From contig NC_052506.1 in NCBI RefSeq assembly GCF_014356525.2, positions 10,521,900 through 10,585,899 of the forward strand: a DNA stretch of 64,000 nt. The letters are read 5' to 3'. A program made the translations under genes and the position numbers. How positions within the stretch are numbered: position 1 is the first letter of the stretch; each line of letters begins with the position of its first letter. This document shows, piece after piece, positions 1 to 12,125 of the stretch. The notes below the pieces were generated by a model. That model was not told the DNA's origin and searched no databases. It saw only the letters and a program-made list of their open reading frames with translations. The stretch comes from Nilaparvata lugens (Eukaryota > Arthropoda > Insecta > Hemiptera > Delphacidae).

Positions 1-1068
1 AGTATTCAAGCGAAGCAATAATAGATTTGGTGCCTGTAATTACGTCCCTTTTCAACAAATACGACGCGGCCATGAAGGTAAATAACGACTTACAACAATA
101 TCTCAGGGATATGGCTGAGGAAAATAAGTTGTTAGTAACCTCCTTAGAAGTAGAGAAAAACAAAAGAAAACTTGATTTTGAAGATTCTCTGCATTGCGAA
201 GAATTAACTGATAAAGAAATAGAATCCCTTAAATCGGAAATAAAAACTATGAAAACGAGTCAGGCTACATTGAGACAGGAACTAGCAACAAAAAATGAAA
301 TTATTCGTCTTCTGAAATCAGATAGTGAATTTCCACCCTTATCTCAACCAGCATCCGAGATAGTGTTGGGGAGGAGTGATTCGCGTTTCGCTTTGCCTGC
401 AAACAGAGTTACTGTGAACAGAACGCGGACACGCGAGTCTGCGGCGCCTGTTTCTCAAACGCAGCAAAAAAGGTCTACTAGAACTCGGACTTTCAATATT
501 CAGTTTTACGCTGATAGCCAAGGGAGAGATGTCTATAAACATTTCAGAGATGAGAATCATACACTCTCAAGCATGATTAAACCTGGAGCAGGATTCAGGA
601 GGTGGTGAAGGAGACTGGTGAGGTGAACGCCAACGATGTGCTTGTTTTTCTTGCCGGCACAAACGATATAGCCTGCAATGAGAGGAAGGAGCTACAATCT
701 GCGCTTAGAAGTAAACTACGCGACCTGCAGAGCCGACGTGGAGGTCATGTGCTGGTGTTCTCGGTGCCTCATAGGCATGACCTGCCGAGATGGTCTGCGA
801 TCAACAAGGAAGTCCAGAGAGCAAACAACGAGAACTTCATTCTTTGCAAAAAATTTAAAAATGTTTCATTTGTTAATATAACGAATATAGGAAGAAGATT
901 CCATACATCAATGGCCTTCATTTGAACTCTTTAGGCAAAAAGTTTGTCTCTCAAAAGATTTTAGAATTGGTGCATCAGCTAGCCAACACAACGGAACTAG
1001 TTCTTGACCCAATCCCCTTGAAACACAATAACGTCAATCATTTTTTAGGGCACAATCTGATGAAATAA
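1..1068 (+). pseudogene. LINE ORF1: coiled coil plus SGNH-hydrolase (esterase-like) domain, two frameshifts
   Basis: The reading frame is open from the window edge and has no stop before 606, so its start is missing. The first part (to 608) holds a Lys/Glu-rich heptad-like segment at about 41-320, which suggests a coiled-coil trimerisation or RNA-binding region. A basic linker follows, then SGNH block I, FYADSQGRD, with the presumed catalytic Ser near 516. The frame shifts by one base near 600, and the next segment (602-925) has block III, FLAGTNDI. A second one-base shift near 907-911 leads to the frame ending at 1068, which holds block V, NGLHLNSLGKK, with the catalytic His. ORF1 proteins of CR1/L2-type elements bind element RNA, and the esterase role is unclear. 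Two independent shifts mean this copy cannot make the full protein. Confidence 0.85.
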
Positions 1069-1094
1069 GATCAAGTAGAAGTGATAGTGATTGT

Positions 1095-1961
1095 ATGAAT
1101 CCAAACAACAAGGGTTATCCTAGCTTAGAAACAAACAAAAGCAAAACAACAAATCTGAAGAAAATAAAAATGTTTTTAATAAATATTTGTTCTCTAAGAT
1201 CCAAACTAAATCAACTAGAGCTAATCTTATCAGATAATTCTACTGATGTTGTGTGTATCAATGAGCATTGGCTTAGTAATGATGAAATTAAACTTTATGT
1301 TCCAAGTGGTTTCACCCTAGCTGCCTCGTACTGCAGGTCTCCCCCACTCACACATGGTGGCTCATCCATATTAGTCAAAAACTCAATCAAATATAGTTCT
1401 ATGAATGTTAGTAACTTTTGCGTAGAGAAGGTTTTCGAAATATCAGCCATAAAACTCGTCCACAATAAAGGTATAATAATAAGTGTATACAGAACACCGG
1501 ACTCCAATATTCAGGACTTTCTCAGCAAGCTAGAAGAAGTTTTAAATTATATCACTGAGAAATCCTACTCTTTCATTGCAATTGCTGGAGACTTTAATCT
1601 TAACATTCTTGAATTACATAGACCTGAAATCCAACAATTTTTAAATGTCATGAGATCCTTTAATCTGTATAACGTGCACTCCCTACCAACAAGAGGAAAA
1701 GCAAGCTTGGACAATATATATACATGTGTCAAGTCCGAACGTATTGAGTGTAAACTGTATGATCAGGATCTGATATCAGACCATGCAGGTATATTTGCTG
1801 ATCTCTCCGTAGATATTGTCAGAAATTTTAAAAATAATAACAATGAGACAGAAATCCATAAAAGACGTCTCATTACAACTAATAGGCTTAATAACTACAA
1901 AAAATGTCTCTCTAGTTATAACTGGTCATACATATGCAATGTCTGTGATACAATTCTGTGA
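1095..1961 (+). pseudogene. LINE ORF2, N-terminal part: AP-type endonuclease domain
   Basis: The ATG at 1095 opens a 288-codon frame 26 bp after the ORF1 stop. Apurinic-like endonuclease motifs occur in order: LINICSLRSK (Asn near residue 30), INEHWL (Glu near 57), VYRTPDSN (131-138), AGDFNLN (165-170) and LISDHAG (226-232, the SDH motif). This domain nicks target DNA to prime reverse transcription. The frame ends at 1959-1961. The reverse-transcriptase frame overlaps the last bases but is shifted, and it carries its own stop at 1946-1948, so a one-base indel lies close to 1946-1961. Family ORF2 proteins are continuous, so this split reflects decay and is unlikely to be a programmed event. 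Confidence 0.9.
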
Positions 1962-3997
1962 TGTCTATGTTTATTAATGTTTTAAAGTCCTATTTTGATA
2001 TACACTGTCCTGTAATTAATTATAAGCCAAAGTCTAAATCTAGTCAGAAAAACTGGTACACGCCTGAATTAAAGCTCATGAGGGAGCACCTAATGATGCT
2101 GTATAATGTTTGGAAGATAACTAATACTGAAAATGCCAAAGTTATATTTAAGAATTACAAAAAACAATATTGTATAGCTATTGATAGAGCGAAAATTATG
2201 GCAAATGATGATGTTATCTGTAAATCCTCTAATAGGAGTAGAGCAGCATGGAAAATTGTAAAGAAGGAAATAGGAAATGACTCAGCTCCTCAAAAAATTA
2301 ATATTTCACCAGACATACTCAATGACTTCTTTGTTAATGTGCCAAATACTGTATCCAAAGATCTAAACCAATCTTCGGTGACCTATGCTGAACTATTGCA
2401 TAATTTTAAGTTTGCTGAGGGTATTAATAGCAGCACTCTTGAATTCTCATTCAAAGTGGTCAAACCTGAAACTGTGATATCCATTGTGAATAATTTAAGC
2501 TCCTCAAAAAGTGAAGACTGTTTTGGTCTATCGAATTTTATTTTAAAAAATATAATTGAATCAATTTTGACACCATTAACTCTGATGATAAATATAGTCT
2601 TACTCACTGGTCAATTCCCCGATTGTTTGAAACTATCATTGCTCAGCCCAATCTTCAAGAAAGGTGATCGAGAATTACCAGAAAATTACAGGCCAATAGC
2701 AATTGTACCTATCATAAGCAAAATAATTGAGGCCTGTATTTTCTATCAAATGTACGAATACTTCTCAATCAACAAATTGCTGAATGTAAACCAATTTGGT
2801 TTCAGACCTGACTGTTCAACTGCAATGGCCGTTGAAAAACTAGTCAACTTCATCCTGGATGAGTTTGAAAAGAGAATGGTTGTAGGGGGAAAAATGCTAG
2901 ACTTGAGTAAGGCTTTCGACATTATACCACATAATATTCTCTGTAGGAAGCTTGAATACTATGGGGTCAGAAACAAAGAGCTTAAATTGATCGAAGACTA
3001 CCTTAGCAATAGATATCAAATTGTTAAACTTAATGATGAAAGATCTGAAGCAAAGAAAGTATTGGCTGGAGTGCCGCAAGGTTCAGTCCTTGGACCTTTT
3101 CTGTTTTTGGTCTTTGTTAATGATTTTAATGATAATGTACCTTGTTTTTCTGTGCTATATGCTGATGAAACCACCATTCTTAGTGCCAACAAGAGTGTAG
3201 ACAATGTGGTGGACAGTTTAGATGCATCAATTGCAAGTTGTAAAGAGTGGTATAGTGCGAATTGCATGGTTCTCAATGAGGGGAAGACAGAAAATATAAT
3301 TTTCACACTTAGAAATAACTTAAACGATATCCACCAAACATGTATGAAACCTGTCAAACTATTAGGCATTGTATTGGATAGTAAATTAAGCTGGTGTAGT
3401 CACATTGAGCACTTATGCAAAAAGCTATCAAGAGTCATTTTTCTCTTAAGAAAACTAAAATCCTGCGTTAGTTGTGATACTTTGATTCTTACTTATTATG
3501 GTTTGTTCCACTCGCAACTAAACTATGGTCTTAGACTTTGGGGTAATAGTAGTGAGGTGAAAAAAGCATTTGTATGGCAAAAAAGAGCTATTCGTTGTAT
3601 TGCTGGTTTGAAGAGTCAGGAAACATGTAGGAACAGCTTCATAGATTTGAATATAATGACCCTTCCATCTATGTATATCTATGTCAATTTAATATATGTA
3701 AAAAAAAATATGAAATTTTTCCATAGACATAGCCATCAACATGAGTATCAGACCAGACACCGAGAAAACCTAGTAACTCCAAGTATCAGGCTACACAAGT
3801 CACACAGAAGTCACAAGTATCAGCAATATATTTTGTTCAATAAACTACCTCAATCAATCAGAAACCTGCCATATAAAGTATTTGCGCTTACTGTATCATA
3901 CTGGCTGAAAAAACAAGCATTTTATTCAATTGAAGAATTTCTCGCCCATGACTTGAGAAGTTTGACGTACCGGTATGGTTTGATGTATCAGCAATAG
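1958..3997 (+). pseudogene. LINE ORF2, C-terminal part: reverse transcriptase with altered active site (YADE)
   Basis: 679 codons. Residues 1-170 are the endonuclease-RT linker. RT blocks follow: PIFKKGD (231-237), ENYRPIAIV (242-250), NQFGFRPDCSTA (278-289), motif A MLDLSKAFD (313-321, Asp 315), GVPQGSVLGP (371-380) and motif C at 400-404. In motif C the expected YADD reads YADE (codon GAA at 3167-3169), replacing the second metal-binding Asp. The C-terminal 250 residues hold the usual LINE thumb/tail region, including YQTRHRENL and LFNKLPQSIRNLP. There is no RNase H domain. The function would be cDNA synthesis during target-primed reverse transcription, probably lost here. The tag stop is at 3995-3997. 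Confidence 0.92.
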
Positions 3998-4163
3998 TTT
4001 TTAATAAATGTTTTCTGATTTATACTTTAAGTATGTTTTATGTTTGTAATTTATGTTTCAACATGCATACATGTTAATTATGTTTCTTGCATACTTAATG
4101 TTTATGACTATTTGACAGCTTATTGAATAATATGCTCATTTTAATGGAATATTATAAATGTAT

Positions 4164-4386
4164 GATTATCAGGTTACCCGTGCTCGTTAGGGTCTAATTA
4201 GAAACTTGACAAACTGAAAACTTGACCTACTGAAATCTTGAAGAATTTTCAACAGGCCCATAACCATCCTCGGTAAATTAAGAATCTTTATGCAAAATTT
4301 CAAGCTAATCAGTCCAGTAGTTCAGACGTGATGATGCGTCATTCATGAATTTCCTAACCCGTACGTGTATAAGCCAACTCTTTCCT
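4164..4386 (+). repeat. RTE-tail-like dispersed repeat, copy 1
   Basis: It starts with GGTTACCCGTGCTCG and ends near ATAAGCC..TCTTTCC. Two further copies lie at 13328-13541 (minus) and 56592-56812 (plus). The segment around CAGTCCAGTAGTTCAGACG resembles the conserved 3' region of RTE-type LINEs and their SINEs in arthropods (established pattern, not searched). The right end is cut by family A. Confidence 0.7.
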
Positions 4387-4390
4387 CAAC

Positions 4391-4842
4391 TGGTAGTTCT
4401 GTGAACAGTAGACCTCACGCAGTATTCTCATCCACAAATACCTGATTGAAACTATAGACCTTACGGGAAGACAGTAATTGACTGGCTTCACTACACATCA
4501 GTGTAATCACTTGTCAGCTGATTTATGATGAATAATTATTCTATAGTCTGATTTTTACTCTAATATTGGCGTATGAAGGAGGCTACTTTTTCCTTTTATA
4601 TTATCATTGAAATGCAAAATTTCCAAAACCTTGTATATACGTCGACGAGCAATTAAAAAAGGAACATACCTGTCAAATTTCATGAGAATCTATTACCGCG
4701 TTTCGCCGTAAATGCGCAACATTTAAACATTCAAACATTTAAACATTTAAACATATAAACATTTGAGCATTCAAACATTTAAACATTAAGAGAAATGCCA
4801 AACCGTCGACTTGAATCTTAGACCTCACTTGCTCGGTCAATT
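4391..4842 (+). repeat. Dispersed repeat family A, copy 1
   Basis: It runs from AGTTCTGTGAACAGTAGACC to CACTTGCTCGGTCAA. Four other copies occur, at 20969-21543, 26704-27108 (minus), 30863-31180 (truncated) and 34297-34708 (minus). The core includes CCTTGTATATACGTCGACG and the RTE-like phrase AAATTTCATGAGAATCTATT. This copy has an expanded CATTTAAA tract at 4718-4790. The class is not certain: an RTE-derived SINE or another non-autonomous element. Confidence 0.75.
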
Positions 4843-5312
4843 ATGTTATAGATTAACCAAGACATAAATGATATTGGTAGACCAAAATATTTCCTATATT
4901 ATACTGATTGAATGAAATACCACACGAATCACGTATTACAATTATTTATTGGACTTGACAGATAGAAATTGTGCAAATGCAAACGTAAACGTGATAACTT
5001 TCAAAAACAAAGAATGAGCTTTGAGGTAGAAGTCCAGGGCATCGGGCAGCCAGTCGTGGAAGGTTGCCACCATTTTCGATAAACTTTTGAGGTCAAAGTT
5101 CAACAACCAATCTCCTGAGGAAATAATCTCTCTTAAGAGATCATCGTCTGTACCTTTAGAAATAAAATTTTCTGTAAGGAGGATAGCTGATACAACTTAA
5201 TAAAAAGTATATACTTAATAAGGTAGCCCATGTGAATTGAGTGTTCTGATACAACTTGTATGACTAATAGGATAGAATTCTTCAATGTTGTTTTCCATCA
5301 CGAACTGCTTAT
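4843..5312. other. AT-rich stretch, nothing recognised
   Basis: No long ORF, tRNA, inverted repeat or match to other families in the window was seen by eye. Confidence 0.5.
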
Positions 5313-5582
5313 TATTAAATCACTTTTTGCTTTTGGAAAAAACGACTAGCAGTCAGATATTTTACAATAAATGAATAAATCACTCACTGGACAACGAGAT
5401 CTTTCGGCAGTTCCGCCATCTTCTTGGTTGTCAACCAAGTCTGGTTGTCAACCTATCTGGTTGTCAACCAAGAAGATGGGGCGGAACTGCCGAAAGATCT
5501 CGTTGTCCAGTGAGTGATTTATTCATTTATTGTAAAATACTGCTAGTCGTTTTTTTCCAAAAGCAAAAAGTGATTTAATAGG
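5313..5582. mobile_element. Fold-back element H, intact copy
   Basis: Two arms of about 120 bp (5313-5435 and 5459-5580) are nearly exact reverse complements, from ATTAAATCACTTTTTGC at the left to GGTTGTCAACC at the centre. The loop (5436-5458) is about 23 bp. A second, interrupted copy is at 7991-8318. There is no ORF. It is a MITE-like hairpin, and its superfamily is unknown. Confidence 0.8.
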
Positions 5583-5670
5583 ATAGATTGATGGAGGCAA
5601 GAAGAGAATAGAATATTTCATCTGCATTTCCAATATACCCTCATTAATGGATTGATCTGTTGTTGTTTAA

Positions 5671-6259
5671 GGCTGTCCAAAGGCTAAAAATAAACTTTCT
5701 ACTCGTGATAGTTCTCAAAGATTTTCGATTTGTATATCATCAAGCTATCAAAGTGGAAAAGTTTTCTAATGAAAACATCATTACTTTTTGAGATAAGAGC
5801 GACTGAAGTTTGAATTTTTGGGACAGAACATTTCAAATTCGGTACGATATAAATCCATGAGATTTAGAGGATGAATTCTTCGTGGTATTGTTGATCTAGT
5901 AAAACAAAAATTTTCGGAAAATATCAATTTTTGGAAAAGTTATTCAATTTACCAAAAAAAACTCAACTAAAAGTTATTTTTAGTAAATTGAATAACTATC
6001 TTGAAAATTGATATTTTCAGGAAATTTTTGTTTCACTAGCTCAACAATACCATGAAGAATCTATCCTCTAAATCTCATGGATTTATCTCTTACCGAATTT
6101 GAAATGTTCTGTCCCAAAAATTTATACTTTAGGAGCTCATATCTCAAAAAGTAATGATCAGAAAAAAAATGTTTTTCTGAGAAAACTTTTACATTTTGAT
6201 AGCTTGATGATATACAAATATCACGAGAAAAAAAGTTTATTTTTAGCCTTTGCACAGCC
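5671..6259. mobile_element. Fold-back MITE family P, copy 1, flanked by TTAA
   Basis: The ends are GGCTGTCCAAAGGCTAAAAA on the left and, on the right, TAGCCTTTGCACAGCC. Long arms of about 290 bp fold back on each other along the whole element. Both outer borders carry TTAA (5667-5670 and 6260-6263), as expected for piggyBac-type target duplication. Copy 2 is at 40023-40429. No coding capacity is seen; the ORF on the minus strand at 6061-6255 is only one arm. Confidence 0.85.
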
Positions 6260-6506
6260 TTAAACTATACTGGTGACAGCTGACTGTCAAGACTGTTGTA
6301 TAAAAATTAAGCAGGATAAGGATATTCATAGAGGTAAGCATTCATATAAATTCACATTGAATTTGAGTTTTTAATTTTGGATATGAACCATGATTAAAAT
6401 ATATCCTATTATGAAACTATGTACATTTTCAAATAATACTGCAATGCATGAGAAGAAAAAACTGATAAGATTCGTATATAGCTTTTTTGTGGAGATTCCC
6501 TTAGGC

Positions 6507-6664
6507 TAGCTGAACACACATCAATTTTTGTTCGTACGATATTTTGCCGTCCTTATGAATTCTATCAAATTAAAGGAACTTGGCAAACATCATCTGTTTA
6601 CTCCAATAGAGTTTATAAGGACAAAACATCGTACTAACAAAAATCGATGTCTGTGTGCAGAGCT
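6507..6664. mobile_element. Short MITE family Q, copy 1
   Basis: Inverted arms of about 60 bp surround a short centre. The left arm has CACACATCAATTTTTGTTCG and the right arm CAAAAATCGATGTCTGTGTG. Related half-copies lie near 23400-23475, 54520-54605, 56390-56510 and 57305-57485. Confidence 0.65.
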
Positions 6665-7170
6665 TTAGAAGAAGATTTTAGAGATTGAAGGAAAAACAAC
6701 ATTTCGAAACGAATGAGATTGGAATGAAAAAAGTGAGATGATATCAATTATTGAGAACTTGATTTGCTAAACGAGCATCTTGTTTCCATAGACTTGGAAT
6801 TTTCACTATAGAGAACATTTCAGGCAGTTCAATAGCATTCCTACTTAATAATATTTTTATAATATTTATTTATTCATTAGGTTAGCTTTTTAAGATAAAT
6901 AGTTTGATGGTTTCAAATAAAAATTATCGTTTATAATGAACTGATATGGTTTCATACAAAAATAACATAAATAATTCCATTATTGGAAATACAATATAAA
7001 TTATCATAGATTCTTCATACTAATTTAAAAATAGAAAATATGAACGGAGGGCCTTCAAATCTGATCCATCATACTTTTCTCCATTTATTCAAAGAAAAAC
7101 TTATGAAAATTTCGCATCATACTATCAAGAGACGTTTGGCTATGATATGTTTCTAGCTTAGAAAATAATA
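6665..7170. other. AT-rich stretch, nothing recognised
   Basis: No ORF over 60 codons and no palindrome or tandem array seen. Confidence 0.5.
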
Positions 7171-7171
7171 A

Positions 7172-7265
7172 TAATTTTTATTTATTTAATTATCCAGAAT
7201 TAACCAACTTACAGAAAAGTACCACAGGCTTATAAGCCCAAAACGGTTCCAATTCTCATTATAAA
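7172..7265 (-). repeat. Hairpin-tail retroposon fragment (family B)
   Basis: On the minus strand GGAACCGTTTTGGGC is followed by TTATAAGCCTGTGG and then an (AATAA)-rich tail. The GGCTTATAAGCC core can pair. The same tail is at 16000-16305 and 21345-21480. Confidence 0.6.
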
Positions 7266-7554
7266 AATAAAATAAATAGAATAAAATTCTATTCTATTAT
7301 TAACTCACCAATAGAATTGGAGATTTGAGTCCCATTTAGTTCCAGCATTTTGATCTTGTATGGTTTTTTGGTATTCACTTCCACAATTGATGTTGTACAT
7401 AAATAGAAAGCTACTATAGCTGAATTCAGTATCAACCACTTCATACCTGCAGTCACTTACAATGCCTTTTTATCCTGATGAAAATCTAGAAATTGAGTAA
7501 ACAACATTAGGCAGGACTTTTCAAGAAAGAAATTTCACAATATCATTCTCAACT

Positions 7555-7650
7555 ATGAATGATTGGGATAGGAACAACAGGCTCAAAGCCCAAAACTGTT
7601 CCTTTCCCAAATTTAGATAGAAATTGTCCAAATATAAGTTATGTTTACAC
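7555..7650 (-). repeat. Hairpin-tail retroposon fragment
   Basis: On the minus strand GGGAAAGGAACAG pairs with CTGTTGTTCCTATCCC across a loop that contains TTTTGGGCTTTGAGC. Confidence 0.6.
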
Positions 7651-7990
7651 TTAATCTTCAATGATGTAAACTGAATTTTATTGACTAATATATTCATTAA
7701 TAAACTTTGTTCATGTTGAATACAGTAGAATAATAGGAGTCATAATTCACATGGTACTTGATAAAGTTTATTTTTAACAATCCAATGCAACTTGAAAAGG
7801 GAATGGTAGCTTAGTTGGATGATTTGAAGTGGAAAAAGGTAAATAATAGTATTATCGATGATATCAAATGGGAAAATAATTGGTGTTGCAATTCAATGTT
7901 TTTTTTCGAATAATTTCAACTTTCCTGATTCAGTGAAGAATTATTGGAATTGTTACATGTAAGGTACTTAATCTCTCATAAGCATATTTC

Positions 7991-8318
7991 TTATTAAACA
8001 CTTTTTCTGTTTATCAAAAAGAACGACTTGCAGTCTGATTTTTCAATAAATGAGTTTATTGACTAAGGCTAGGCACACACCAGTTTGACAAGGCAAGACA
8101 AGACATGATCAGACACAATACTTCACATAGCTGCTTATGACGCAACACACACTGATTAGTCATTGCAATTAGACATGTCTTCATAGACAACTATGTGAAG
8201 TATTGTGTCTGATCATGTCTTGTCTTGTCTTGACTAACTGGTGTGTGCCTAGCCTTACTATGACAACGAGATCTTTCGGCAGGTCCGCCATCTTCATGGT
8301 TGTCAAACCATGAAATAT
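7991..8318. mobile_element. Element H, second copy, interrupted by element N
   Basis: 7991-8063 matches the outer part of the H arm (5313 onward), and 8258-8318 continues it (CAACGAGATCTTTCGGCAG). Between them lies N at 8066-8255. The opposite arm of H is missing or unrecognisable. Confidence 0.7.
8066..8255. mobile_element. MITE family N, copy 1, with TA duplication
   Basis: The terminal inverted repeats begin AGGCTAGGCACACACCAG and end with the reverse complement (GTGTGTGCCTAGCCT). The arms of about 65 bp share AATACTTCACATAG. TA flanks both ends (8064-8065 and 8256-8257). It sits inside element H. Copy 2 at 43646-44685 is itself split by a T element. Confidence 0.82.
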
Positions 8319-9240
8319 ACTGATACTATGATGAAATTTTGATGTTTTTCGTCACCAATAATTACGATATCTTCAGTTATCATTGAACTCAGGTTGTATG
8401 GAAAGTGTCAACAGAAAAAAGTAATGATTTTGATATTGAAAAGTATCTTACCTTATAGAAGTGTCCGAACAACAAGTATTTGATTCTTGGATGGGAGTTT
8501 TGAATCTCCAATGTTCAATATTATAAACTCATGTAATAAAGACAGTAGAATGAACGGATTGCAATATGGATTGTGAATGAGATTCCAGTGTTCAATATTA
8601 TAAACTCATATAATGCAAACAGTAGAATGAACGGATCGCTGTATGAGATTCAAATATTTTGAAAAACCTACAATCTTTATAGACGAGTTCACTGAAAATG
8701 AACAAGAACAGACTTTCAATCTAAATGATCCATAGACAAACTGGATTGGCTTTATAAACGAGAGGTTCAAGGTAATTTCCAATAGAATAACAGCACTACA
8801 ATGTTGGTGAAGAGAGAAGAAGTTCGTCGATTGATCAATTCCATAAATGGGAAGAATTGGATTGATTTACATGAGAGAACGGTACCAATGTGAACTACAA
8901 CTGGAGTTTAATGTATTTATGAAGTTATCTAGAAAGCGTTGAATAGCAGATATGCTAAATTGTAAATCTATTCATGATTTCAACCACCATTATTCACAAT
9001 TTAGTACTGTAAGGCTTCAAAGAGAATCTTGGGCATTGAATATTCAATAAAGTAGCGTACGATTCACTGAAGTCGCAAGTCTCAACTTTCAGTCTAGAGG
9101 TAAAGTCCGAACTCATTTTATACAAACTAGTCAAGTTCATTTGAACCAAGTTTCTGAACATTTTACAACTCCATAAACAGAGTAGAATTGAACCCTTTAT
9201 TGTTTTTAAAACTATAAATGTTTGATGGCTTATACCTTTG
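8319..9240. repeat. Mostly unassigned; contains a 77-bp tandem duplication
   Basis: Two copies of a unit containing GTTCAATATTATAAACTCAT and CAGTAGAATGAACGGAT start at about 8513 and 8590 (period 77). The rest shows no ORF or recognised element. Confidence 0.6.
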
Positions 9241-9244
9241 AATG

Positions 9245-9330
9245 TAAATAAAAATATAAATCTGAGAACCCTTTTTAAATGATTTTGTTACGACATGTTT
9301 TAAAATGACATTAGTAGCCGGAACATGAAA
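9245..9330 (+). repeat. Family S fragment
   Basis: It contains ATAAATCTGAGAACCC and ACATGTTTTAAAATGACATT. The same family is at 9676-9776 (a fuller hairpin, minus) and at 41341-41424 plus 42507-42545. Confidence 0.6.
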
Positions 9331-9675
9331 AGTTGAAGAGGAGAGTTATTACAGTTTTGTAATAGAATATTGCTGAAAGAGTTAATACAGAATTTGAATT
9401 TGGAAGTTAAATTATAGAAGTAAATCGTAGATGCAGAAGCTGTTTATTTATTCATCTGTTGATTTTATTAAATTGTCGTTATCAAGAAAAAGTTTCTTTG
9501 GGAAATTAGTAATTAGATTACTTTACTTTTGGTATTACTTTACTTTTGGTATTACTTTACTTTAGTAATCATTAATTAAATTAGTAATTAGATGGTTTAA
9601 TATAAGTAGCACAATCCAACAAAGCATGGAAAACCTTGTAAAAGATTTCATAATAGGTTCTAAATTACTAATTAT

Positions 9676-9775
9676 TACCTTTTAAATTATTTTGTCACAT
9701 GTTTTAAAATGGCATTAGTAGCCTAAACATGTCGTGACAGAATCATTTGAAAAGGGTACTCAGATTTATATTTTT
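9676..9775 (-). mobile_element. Family S hairpin element
   Basis: The left arm (TTGTCACATGTTTTAAAATG) and right arm (AAACATGTCGTGACAGAATC) fold back, ending in AAAGGGTACTCAG. It directly abuts element U. Confidence 0.6.
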
Positions 9776-10681
<906 letters not shown>

Positions 10682-10689
10682 TATTTATA

Positions 10690-11460
10690 CAAGTGGGGTA
10701 ATAATAGTTAGATTGTGTAATTGATCCACATATTTTGCAGAGACGTTAAGATTTTAGATTTTCTAGTAGTTTAAACTGGAAATAAACGATGTTCTCTCAA
10801 CAAGTACGATCGAAACTAATTCTAGTAATTCGAGAGTCTTAGACTCCTAAGAGTTTCCTCTGGAAAAGTGAGGTTCGGAAGTAGGTAAGCTTCAAGACAA
10901 GTACTTACCATTCACGACAAGAACCAGAGTCGAGGAAAATGTGCAGCCAAGCTGAACAAAGTAAGATGTTCAGACTCAGGAAGAAGTAAAGTTCAGCAAG
11001 AGCTTTGAAACAGAAACTCTTCTAATTACGGATAACACTCGAAAAATATATTGTTACTTATTACAAAACTTTGAAGAAATTTCACCGGAATTGTACAATG
11101 AGACGTTTAGGAGACTGAGCTTAATGTATAGTTGTGTAAATTTGTTCAACTTTTCTACCAACTGTTGAACGTTTCATTTTCCTTGTCAGAAACTTTAGGC
11201 AGATGAGAGAGTTGGCAGAGTCATGAACTAAGTGAGGCTGCAAATTAACGTTTCCGTTCAATTATGAAAAACATCTAGAGATCGTGTTATCCAACCTATA
11301 AATCAAATTCATTATTCGAACATATCAAGTATTGAATGTTAATGAAAACCTTCAAATTATGAACAACATGTTTTCACTCTCCGAGTTATTTCAGTTAATT
11401 GGTTAATTTATTAGTAACAGTATCATTCACGTAGCTCTATGTAATGAATTTGCATTATAA
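10690..11460. other. Unassigned stretch
   Basis: Base composition is slightly more mixed at 10850-11000. No ORF, splice-bounded exon or repeat match was recognised. Confidence 0.45.
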
Positions 11461-11471
11461 CTTGCTAATAT

Positions 11472-11746
11472 CATAGAGAAACGATAGCATGAGTGGATAT
11501 CGCATGGTATAGGGCGTTTATGTCGCATCTTTTACTGTTATCTCAAGCCGATAGTTCACGTAGTTCTCTCCTATGCAGCTGTGTGACGCTGGTAGTCTCT
11601 CAAATTGTGCCGTTCATACACTATCATCCCAACAAAACAGTAAAAATTTACAATAATCGACAGTAATCGGCTTGAGATAACAGTAAAAGTTGCGACATAA
11701 ATTCCCTATACCATGGGATATCTACTTATGCTATTGTTTCTCTATG
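11472..11746. mobile_element. MITE E with exact 7-bp target duplication
   Basis: Terminal inverted repeats CATAGAGAAACGATAGCAT / ATGCTATTGTTTCTCTATG extend about 80 bp inward, including TGTTATCTCAAGCCGAT and its complement. CTAATAT flanks both ends (11465-11471 and 11747-11753). A 7-8 bp duplication and short CA-starting ends suggest a hAT-type origin, which is an inference. Confidence 0.85.
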
Positions 11747-11989
11747 CTAATATGTACCTATAATAAATTCCAGTTAACCATATTGTTAGCCAGTTATTTT
11801 TTTAACAGTTTGTGAATTTTAATTGTATTATTATTTTGCATGCTATTTTCCTATTATTATTTTTCTGTGCATCTATATTATGTTTATCAAGTACTTGATT
11901 ATTGATAAAATTCAACATCCATAAGTTATCATCTATCAACAGAATTATTGTAACATTTGTACTGCTGTTATTAGATTGAAAGATGTTTT

Positions 11990-12125
11990 CTTATTTTTGG
12001 AACTCGTGGCTGGAGCTCAAGGCTTCTTTTCCAGTCACGCCAAAAACTATTGTAATTAAATTATTATTTTATTTGTAAAAATATTTCTTGTAATTGGCAA
12101 TAAATGCATTATTCATTCATTCATT
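11990..12125 (+). repeat. Hairpin-tail retroposon fragment with 10-bp stem
   Basis: CGTGGCTGGA pairs with TCCAGTCACG (one G-U pair) around a 15-nt loop. A tail with AATAAATGCATT and (ATTC)n follows. This is the strongest stem of the hairpin-tail group. Confidence 0.55.

Larger units (their letters stand above)
1..4163 (+). mobile_element. Non-LTR retrotransposon (CR1/L2-like), left end outside window, decayed
   Basis: The order is ORF1 (coiled coil plus SGNH hydrolase), a 26-bp gap, then ORF2 (AP-type endonuclease plus reverse transcriptase), followed by about 165 bp of AT-rich 3' UTR. An SGNH-type esterase in ORF1 together with an APE endonuclease is known in CR1/L2-type LINEs; clade placement is inferred from this architecture. 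The ORF1 frame is open to base 1, so the 5' end lies outside the window. The 3' end is set just before another repeat begins near 4164; no clear poly(A) or microsatellite tail is visible. Three frameshifts and a changed catalytic residue make this copy non-autonomous. Confidence 0.9.

Noticed and set aside
1946..1961. Programmed frameshift or stop-restart (ATGA) linking endonuclease and RT
   Set aside because: No slippery site is evident, ORF2 of this type is normally continuous, and other one-base shifts show general decay.
3158..3172. YADE as a functional variant motif
   Set aside because: Kept only as a note: the copy is otherwise broken, so decay is the simpler reading.
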